This document shows, one piece after another, positions 7,998-12,638 of a stretch of 12,638 nt of DNA. The translations under genes were made by a program, and so were the position numbers. A model generated the notes under the pieces. That model saw only the letters and a list, made by a program, of their open reading frames with translations. It was not told where the DNA came from and did no database searches. Origin of the DNA: Planctomicrobium sp. (GTDB lineage Bacteria; Planctomycetota; Planctomycetia; Planctomycetales; Planctomycetaceae); the NCBI GenBank assembly GCA_029259835.1, contig JAJDEL010000083.1:1-12638 (forward strand), in the 5' to 3' direction. Numbering within the stretch: the stretch's first letter is position 1; every line of letters starts with the position of its first letter.

Positions 7998-8551
7998 TCA
8001 TTTCCGGGACTTTTCGTGATTGATTTCTGCGGGAGCCTTCAGCACATCTTGCTTGGCCGAGTTCGCTAGTTCTTGTCGTGTGACGATTGGCACGTAACCC
8101 GTCTCCAATCCCTGAGGCGGGGTTAGAATCAAAGCCGAATCAATAGCCGCCAGTTCTCCAATTTTGGGTGGTGGCAAATAGTCGCGGTCTTTCTTCCAGG
8201 TCGAGTGCAGTGTTTCCACTCGCGTCTGCAGTGTCTCACGCTCTGCGCCGGTGAGGTCCGTATTGAGGAGTGCTGGCTGGTCGGCAAATCGATACCAGTA
8301 GTAGGTCACTTTGCTGCCGTCATCTGGATAAGCATAGAAAGGGCCCGCCACGGGGCCTGGCGTCTTCCAACAACTCTCCGGATCGTCCGGAGTCACGTAC
8401 AGTTTCGATGGCTTCTCCACGGGCCGAGTAAAACGATGCGCGGTTAACCCCGTTTGGCGTTCTTCGGGCATTGGAACAGCTAGTGTCTGCCAACGGAAGG
8501 TTTTTACGACACCGCCCCACAACGAAGCGGATGATTTTGAACTACCAGACA
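7998..8551 (-). CDS. Conserved-looking hypothetical protein, probably missing its N-terminus
   Basis: A 183-residue frame from ATG 8549-8551 to TGA 7998-8000. It has no signal peptide or membrane segment. The sequence is rich in Trp, Tyr and Pro with an ordered feel: RQTGLTAHRFTRPVEKPSKL, GPVAGPFYAY, VTYYWYRFADQPAL, RDYLPPP, ALILTPPQGLETGYVPIVTRQ. It resembles the end of a larger secreted planctomycete protein in my recall, but I cannot name a family. The frame continues upstream to a TAA near 8610 without a better start; a TTG at 8577-8579 would add nine residues. The upstream segment looks like a repeat-type sequence with a dyad, so the true 5' part may have been lost. The C-terminal ~20 residues are charged (KAPAEINHEKSRK). 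It converges on the sulfatase. Confidence 0.55.
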
Positions 8552-8621
8552 TTGTACCAATGCCTACGCACGTTGCCAAAGAGCGAAGGTGTCCGCGCAG
8601 CGGCTTTGCTTAAAAACCATG

Positions 8622-9038
8622 TTAGGCGACCGGTGAATCGCCAGTGGACGCACTATCAGGAAAAAGTCTCAGCGTTTCAGCGGCAGCACGGACGACTTTT
8701 AGCCAAACCGGAAGATTCACCAGTTCTTGAATCGGCGGCAAGTCGCCTCGTAATTGCTCAGTGAGCTTGTCGAACTGTTCGTGGAAGGCAAGCAGGCCAT
8801 TCCATTCAGCAGCGGAGAAGAGCGTCTCCAGTCTCGAATCGTTTTGGCGGAACGAATCGTCGAACCACATGCAAAGCAGTTCGGCAGGAACGTCGGCAAT
8901 CGGAACGTTCCGTTGCATCGGTTTGTTCGTTCGGGTGCCCGCCACATCGTGGTGAAGATCGGTCAGAACAAATGGCATTGACGGAGCACCCCAAAATCCT
9001 GACGGAAGAAACATAGACGATAGGTTCGTCGCCATCAT
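8622..9038 (-). CDS. Hypothetical protein, 138 residues
   Basis: Not recognised. It is a probably cytoplasmic, mildly acidic protein with no signal peptide. The middle and C-terminal parts look helical and amphipathic (AAEWNGLLAFHEQFDKLTEQ, LVNLPVWLKVVRAAAETLRL). The region around VPAELLCMWFDDSF resembles a folded core. The last residues STGDSPVA are encoded by a segment with a hairpin dyad (8625-8642) that may be a dispersed repeat, so the native C-terminus could be altered. Start ATG 9036-9038 is followed at once by another ATG; a GGGG run sits about 10 bases upstream. The frame is the same as that of the lipoprotein gene upstream, separated by one TGA and nine codons. A competing frame starting with an ATGA overlap at 9067-9069 gives an Arg/Ser-rich sequence that looks like a shadow. 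Confidence 0.5.
   Translation of the reverse strand: MMATNLSSMFLPSGFWGAPSMPFVLTDLHHDVAGTRTNKPMQRNVPIADVPAELLCMWFDDSFRQNDSRLETLFSAAEWNGLLAFHEQFDKLTEQLRGDLPPIQELVNLPVWLKVVRAAAETLRLFPDSASTGDSPVA
8625..8642. repeat. Small inverted repeat inside a possible dispersed repeat segment
   Basis: GGCGA (8625-8629) and TCGCC (8638-8642) are reverse complements around an 8-base loop containing the palindrome ACCGGT. The dyad starts one base after the stop codon of the 138-residue ORF and is read as its last codons. The flanking stretch, about 8535-8655, has the look of a short repetitive element common in planctomycete genomes; this is recall only, since a single copy is visible here. Confidence 0.35.
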
Positions 9039-9065
9039 TCGACTGGAGCCCCGTGCGATTGTTCT

Positions 9066-9335
9066 TCATTGTTTCGCTGCAGGTCCGTCAATATCGATCA
9101 CATGATCGCGATGATCATTTCTAAATTCCGTCGCCTCCAAGTCGATTGGTTGACCTTGTGTTCTTCCATCGAAATCGACTCCGATCTCTGCTCCATCGAC
9201 TAGGTCGATTTTGGAATCCTCTGGCGAAATAGTGATGGTCCTCGCAGATGTTGCGGTCATATTCTCCGCCTGTGGCTGAGCACAACCACATAGGGATGCA
9301 AGAACCGTGAGTGAGATGTGTTTGTAAAAATGCAT
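9066..9335 (-). CDS. Small lipoprotein, 89 residues, function unknown
   Basis: The N-terminus has a lysine followed by a short hydrophobic stretch and the cysteine cluster SLCGCAQPQ; L-C-G-C can serve as a lipobox, with lipidation at Cys18. The mature part is small, acidic and polar (SPEDSKIDLVDGAEIGVDFDG, ending DGPAAKQ) and could be a short beta-strand domain or a natively flexible tail. No family is recognised. The start is secure: AAGGAGG, a full Shine-Dalgarno match, lies six bases before ATG 9333-9335, the strongest ribosome binding site in the window. It is followed by the 138-residue ORF on the same strand and in the same frame. Confidence 0.7.
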   Translation of the reverse strand: MHFYKHISLTVLASLCGCAQPQAENMTATSARTITISPEDSKIDLVDGAEIGVDFDGRTQGQPIDLEATEFRNDHRDHVIDIDGPAAKQ

Positions 9336-9341
9336 CAGTAG

Positions 9342-9348
9342 CCTCCTT
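9342..9348 (-). promoter_or_regulatory. Strong Shine-Dalgarno site of the small lipoprotein
   Basis: On the minus strand the sequence reads AAGGAGG followed by CTACTG and ATG. It is a full match to the anti-Shine-Dalgarno core with six-base spacing. Other genes in the window have weak or no such sites, so it stands out and suggests efficient translation of the lipoprotein. Confidence 0.6.
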
Positions 9349-9391
9349 GCTGTGTAACTTGAATTAGACGAAATTTATTCCGCATAACCCA

Positions 9392-9778
9392 TTAACGATA
9401 GAATTTTCGCAATTCTGCATCACCACGATCAAAACTGTCAAGAGAGGGGCGCGGAAACCATTGTTTGCAAGCAACTTGAAGTGAGTCAACGAATTTGCAA
9501 ATAGTAGAATTCCGAATACCTGTCACTAACGTCGTCCAGTAACACTTCCCGCACATCTCCCTGCACAATTCGCGAGCCCGCCGTTTTGCTTGTGCAGTTG
9601 GGGAGACCGAATGAGATTCTGAAGCGTCGCTACAAACGTGATCGTAGCGACAATCGACTTCAAAGAGATGTTTAGGACGTTCTCCTTTCTCACGAAAGCA
9701 GTAACGAACCAGGAAACCGAATCCCAACGGCACAATCCCGAATTCGGAGAGCTCTTACGGTCTGACAAAAAAGGCCAT
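9392..9778 (-). pseudogene. Possible broken ORF with an in-frame stop at codon 8
   Basis: An ATG at 9776-9778, 14 bases after the stop of the upstream secreted protein, opens a frame reading MAFFVRP, then TAA (9755-9757), then about 120 further codons without a stop to 9392. After the stop the frame could restart at GTG 9731-9733 to give a 113-residue protein (VPLGFGFLVRYCFREKGERPKHL..., with Cys pairs in RELCREMCGKCYW). It is basic and cysteine-containing with no signal peptide or recognised domain. Its amino-acid usage looks protein-like, but 340 open bases can occur by chance. Other explanations are a short real gene starting at GTG or non-coding sequence. Confidence 0.25.
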
Positions 9779-9791
9779 AGAGATGTTATGC

Positions 9792-10379
9792 CTATTCGTC
9801 ATCGCTGTGTGACGTGACACCCTGTTGAGGTGGCGGCGCAATCAGGACGGCCACATAAGCCATCGGCTTCTCGCCCTGGACCTGCCTTTTCTCTCCGCTG
9901 GGAGTATGATACAGCACCGGCTCAACTGTTCGAGTGCCAGGTTCATCCGCCAACGTGACTCTCGCCTCATAACCAGCGCCTGGCGACCAGCCGCCAACGC
10001 TCACCAGCACGCGTCCGTTGTTGCGTTCAGGAATGTCTCCGCCGACAGGGCAAAAAGAGGCCTTACCAAGACTACCGCCCCATACGCGATTGTCTACGAT
10101 ATCGTCCGCCAGCAGCCCGTCACAAACAGGCACCCAGTTTGTGACAGCGAAATACTCGGACTCGCCCAGTTGTTTGAGTTGCTCTGCAACCCAGGATTCG
10201 ACGACGGGGCCATCCTGCTTCGGAGTGCGCGCGGTGACCGGCATGATGACTTTGACGAACACCTGATTGAATTGTCGCCGCGCGATCGACTCCGGCGTTG
10301 GATCCTGAGCGGGTAACTCGGCAGCAATGGTTGCGACCATGTTGAAGACCAGTAGACAGGCGAAACTAAGTGACTTCAT
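9792..10379 (-). CDS. Secreted hypothetical protein, 195 residues
   Basis: Not assigned to a family. The start at ATG 10377-10379 is chosen because GTGAGG lies six bases upstream and it begins a clean signal peptide (MKSLSFACLLVFNMVATIAA); an ATG 15 bases further upstream lacks such a site. After cleavage the protein runs ELPAQDPTPESIARRQFNQVF, then a mixed alpha/beta region with two cysteines (VPVCDGLL, SFCPVGGD) that could form a disulfide, glycine-rich strands (NGRVLVSVGGWSPGAG), and a C-terminal hydrophobic strand (PMAYVAVLIAPP) with a polar tail. It is probably periplasmic. It is transcribed divergently from the S9 peptidase, with 324 bases between starts, so shared regulation is possible but not shown. 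Confidence 0.7.
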   Translation of the reverse strand: MKSLSFACLLVFNMVATIAAELPAQDPTPESIARRQFNQVFVKVIMPVTARTPKQDGPVVESWVAEQLKQLGESEYFAVTNWVPVCDGLLADDIVDNRVWGGSLGKASFCPVGGDIPERNNGRVLVSVGGWSPGAGYEARVTLADEPGTRTVEPVLYHTPSGEKRQVQGEKPMAYVAVLIAPPPQQGVTSHSDDE

Positions 10380-10703
10380 TTTGAGCCTCACCATGTGACA
10401 ACATTTGGCAGAACTTGTTATTAGCCAGAACGATTCTGTCTATGCAGGGTGATTCAAGGATATGTCCCGACAAAGACGGAATCAATCCGGGAAGTCTTTT
10501 GAAGTCATACTTCCAAGATCGTTTCAAAGACAGCCACAAGAAGGTGAGACTTCACATTTGAGTTAGCCTGAAAAGCATCTTCTCACGGACTGTTTTTAGA
10601 ATGTGAATGTCCAAGTGATGTAGATTAAGCTGTACGGTGTTTTTGAAATTTCATATACACTATTATCGACAATCGTGTTACGAAGTATTGAAAAAGTCCT
10701 CCT
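10380..10703. other. Divergent intergenic region before the S9 peptidase
   Basis: The 324-base gap has an AT-rich part (10640-10670) with TATACA at 10654-10659 and TATTAT at 10661-10666, possible -10 elements for the peptidase, but no well-spaced -35 box. The six bases directly before the peptidase ATG are CTCCT preceded by C, that is the anti-Shine-Dalgarno sequence itself, so the gene has no usable Shine-Dalgarno site. Nothing else was recognised: no hairpin terminator, no small gene, no repeat. Confidence 0.4.
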
Positions 10704-12638
10704 ATGGTCAAAACTCTGTTCAGCGGCGTGTTAGCTACATTCATAATTGCGACGCTCGTGCAGTCTGCGTGCGCTCAGTCGATTCGTTTGAACTGGAGTG
10801 AGGATGGGCATCGATGCTGGTTCCGTTCCAATGATGGTGATGGAGCCGGAACTTTCTTTGTGATCGACGCAGCAAACCGATCGCGCGCGCTAGCGTTTAA
10901 TCACAAAAAAGTCGCGAATGTGTTATCGAAATTGCTGGATAAAAAAATCGCTTCTACTCGTCTTCCGTTTGATCGCATCAGCTTCACGTCCACGAAAGAC
11001 CAGATTATCTTGATGAGCCGCAAAGATAGTTGGACTCTAGATTTGAAGTCTTATGAAATTGTGGAGGCCGAGGGAGTCAATGCCGAAAAGTCTCTGCATC
11101 GGTTGTTTCTACCGCCTCGAAAAAGTGCTGGCAGTGATGAATCGACTCATGTGAATATCGAGAATCGACTCGATCAACCTGTCAGTTTGATCTGGATCGG
11201 TTTGGATGGATCCGAACGAGGCTACGGTAAAATTCACCCAGGAGCCAAACGCAATCAGCACACTTTTGTAGGTCACACCTGGTTATTGAAATCGAGCACA
11301 GGAAGTCCTCTCGGTTGCTTTGAAGCGATGTCCGACGATGTGATTGTCCTTGATGCTGACGCAGTCAGCGATGTGCGAGTCGAGAAAAGTCCTCCAGACA
11401 AGCAGCGACAAGGTCAAAGAAATCAACCAAATCGTAGTCCTCGTTCTCCCGATGGAAAGTGGACGGCGTTCGTTCAGGATGACAATCTCTGGATTCAAAA
11501 TCTGAAGACAGAAATACAGCTCAGTATGGATGGAACCGATGGGAACTCGTACGGCTCTCGTTCGCCAGATGTCAGGTGGTCAGCCGATTCGAAATTCATC
11601 GTCGCTTTCCAGACGAAAGCGGTCGCCGACCGCATGGTTCACCTCATCGAATCATCTCCCAAGGATCAACTTCAACCTAAACTTCAAAGCTACAATTACC
11701 GCAAGCCCGGTGATGAACTGTCAACGCAAACCCTGCATCTGTTTTCGTTGTCATCAAAAGAGGAAATCCCCATCTCACACTCGCTCTTTGACAATCCATG
11801 GAGCCTGAAGTTTCATAGCTGGTCCGATTCAGGAGACCGGTTCTACCTGCATTACAACGAGCGTGGACATCAAACTCTTCGGGTGTTGGAAGTTAGCGTT
11901 GCGAACGGCAAGGTTCAATCGATTATCGACGAAACCAGTAAAACGTTCATTCAATACTCGAATGCAGGAAAGTCGGTTTTTGAAGATCTTGGCAACGATG
12001 AAATCCTCTGGGCGAGCGAGCGTAGTGGCTGGAATCACCTGTACCGATATTCTCGATCTCAGGGGGACATTCTAAATGCCGTCACATCTGGCGACTGGAA
12101 TGTGAAACGCATTGAGAAAATCGATCAGGACGCAAGTCAAATTTGGTTTTTCGCAGTTGGCGTACATCCCGGTCAGGATCCATATCACGAACACCTCTGT
12201 CGAGTGAACTTCGATGGAAGCAATTTTCACATTCTGACCGAAGGCGATGGCACTCATCGAGTCAACTTCGAGCAGAACAGAAAGTATTTCATCGACACCT
12301 ACTCCCGAGTTGACATGGCGCCAGTCACCGAACTTCGCGAAAGCGCAACTGGAGAGTTGGTTTGCGAAGTTCATACGGAAGAGACGAGCAAACGTTTTCC
12401 AAAGCGTCGGCTAACGGAACGATTTGTCGCGAAAGGTCGAGATGGAAAAATCGATATCTGGGGCATTATTCACTGGCCGCTCGATTTTGACCCTGACAAG
12501 AAATATCCTGTCGTTGAAAACATCTATGCTGGCCCACACGATCATCACGTCCCGAAGTCGTTCAGGGTCCGTTTCGGGCACCAACATCGAATTGCTGATA
12601 CTGGCATGATTGTGGTCCAAATAGACGGTATGGGAACC
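10704..12638 (+). CDS. S9 family dipeptidyl-peptidase-IV-like peptidase with a VHL-like beta domain (C-terminus outside window)
   Basis: 645 residues are visible before the right edge. A signal peptide (about 1-24, cut after ACA) precedes a planctomycete-type N-terminal segment. Residues ~148-215 align with the von Hippel-Lindau beta domain (VNIENRLDQPVSLIWIGLDG, then HTFVGHTWLL). From ~240 onward, SPDGKWTAFVQDDNLWIQNL begins the DPP-IV beta-propeller, with WASERSGWNHLYRYS (436-450) a typical DPP-IV signature. YPVVENIYAGPHDHHVP (601-617) begins the alpha/beta-hydrolase peptidase domain. The catalytic Ser-Asp-His lie beyond the edge. Family members remove dipeptides after proline or alanine, usually outside the cytoplasm or in the periplasm. 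The start at ATG 10704 is the only one giving a signal peptide, although no Shine-Dalgarno site is present. The VHL-type domain is the unusual part; see the findings. Confidence 0.9.
   Translation, partial: MVKTLFSGVLATFIIATLVQSACAQSIRLNWSEDGHRCWFRSNDGDGAGTFFVIDAANRSRALAFNHKKVANVLSKLLDKKIASTRLPFDRISFTSTKDQIILMSRKDSWTLDLKSYEIVEAEGVNAEKSLHRLFLPPRKSAGSDESTHVNIENRLDQPVSLIWIGLDGSERGYGKIHPGAKRNQHTFVGHTWLLKSSTGSPLGCFEAMSDDVIVLDADAVSDVRVEKSPPDKQRQGQRNQPNRSPRSPDGKWTAFVQDDNLWIQNLKTEIQLSMDGTDGNSYGSRSPDVRWSADSKFIVAFQTKAVADRMVHLIESSPKDQLQPKLQSYNYRKPGDELSTQTLHLFSLSSKEEIPISHSLFDNPWSLKFHSWSDSGDRFYLHYNERGHQTLRVLEVSVANGKVQSIIDETSKTFIQYSNAGKSVFEDLGNDEILWASERSGWNHLYRYSRSQGDILNAVTSGDWNVKRIEKIDQDASQIWFFAVGVHPGQDPYHEHLCRVNFDGSNFHILTEGDGTHRVNFEQNRKYFIDTYSRVDMAPVTELRESATGELVCEVHTEETSKRFPKRRLTERFVAKGRDGKIDIWGIIHWPLDFDPDKKYPVVENIYAGPHDHHVPKSFRVRFGHQHRIADTGMIVVQIDGMGT
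11145..11348 (+). other. VHL beta-like domain within the S9 peptidase
   Basis: Residues ~148-215 of the peptidase. Aligned by eye on human pVHL from W88 to W117 with no gap, W164 matches W88, Y174 matches Y98, H186 matches H110, T187 replaces S111, F188 replaces Y112, H191 matches H115 and W193 matches W117. The D-G pair after the first Trp and the P-G pair (179-180) are also in register. Human W88, Y98, S111, H115 and W117 form the pocket that reads hydroxyproline of HIF-alpha. This domain is therefore likely a beta-sandwich ligand-binding module, placed before the propeller. Confidence 0.7.

Noticed and set aside
8806..9069. 87-codon frame beginning at an ATGA overlap with the lipoprotein stop
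   Set aside because: The overlap looks like translational coupling, but the product is Arg/Ser/Cys-rich and unstructured, while the competing frame over the same bases gives a protein-like sequence.

Overview
The window most likely comes from a planctomycete-type bacterium (inference). It is dominated by secreted hydrolases: a sialidase/Asp-box protein, a formylglycine sulfatase, amidohydrolases and a dipeptidyl-peptidase-IV-like S9 peptidase. Most proteins begin with a signal peptide, several starts lack an obvious Shine-Dalgarno site, and genes are interspersed with small unrecognised secreted proteins. No RNA gene, CRISPR array or phage module was seen.

Layout. 1-753 (minus) is the N-terminal part of a GC-rich BNR/Asp-box sialidase-like protein cut by the window edge. 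754-1423 is a scar: the C-terminal remnant of a bile acid:sodium symporter family protein (minus) joined to the C-terminal remnant of an IS5-like transposase (plus). 1424-5924 (minus) is a two-gene amidohydrolase operon: a 1066-residue two-domain protein followed 52 bp later by a 415-residue paralogue. Of the three amidohydrolase-like modules only one, the C-terminal half of the large protein, keeps the metal ligands. A ~0.6 kb divergent intergenic region leads to a plus-strand sulfatase (6561-7988). From 7998 to 10379 runs a minus-strand series of small proteins: a possibly 5'-truncated conserved hypothetical, a second hypothetical, a small lipoprotein, a possible broken ORF, and a secreted hypothetical. 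From 10704 to the right edge (plus) is the first 645 residues of an S9 peptidase.

The most striking observation is in that S9 peptidase. Residues ~148-215 form a domain that aligns without gaps to the core of the human von Hippel-Lindau (pVHL) beta domain. It keeps four of the five side chains that form the hydroxyproline pocket of pVHL (Trp, Tyr, His, Trp) and replaces the fifth (Ser) by Thr. A proline-specific type of peptidase carrying a pocket that could read (hydroxy)proline suggests use of collagen-like or other hydroxyproline-rich proteins. This is a hypothesis.

Taken together the window looks like a segment for extracellular or periplasmic breakdown of glycoproteins and sulfated polymers: sialidase and sulfatase trim the glycan side, while the S9 peptidase and the metal-dependent amidohydrolase act on peptide or amide bonds. 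The mosaic base composition, the transposase remnant and the truncated genes indicate local rearrangement.
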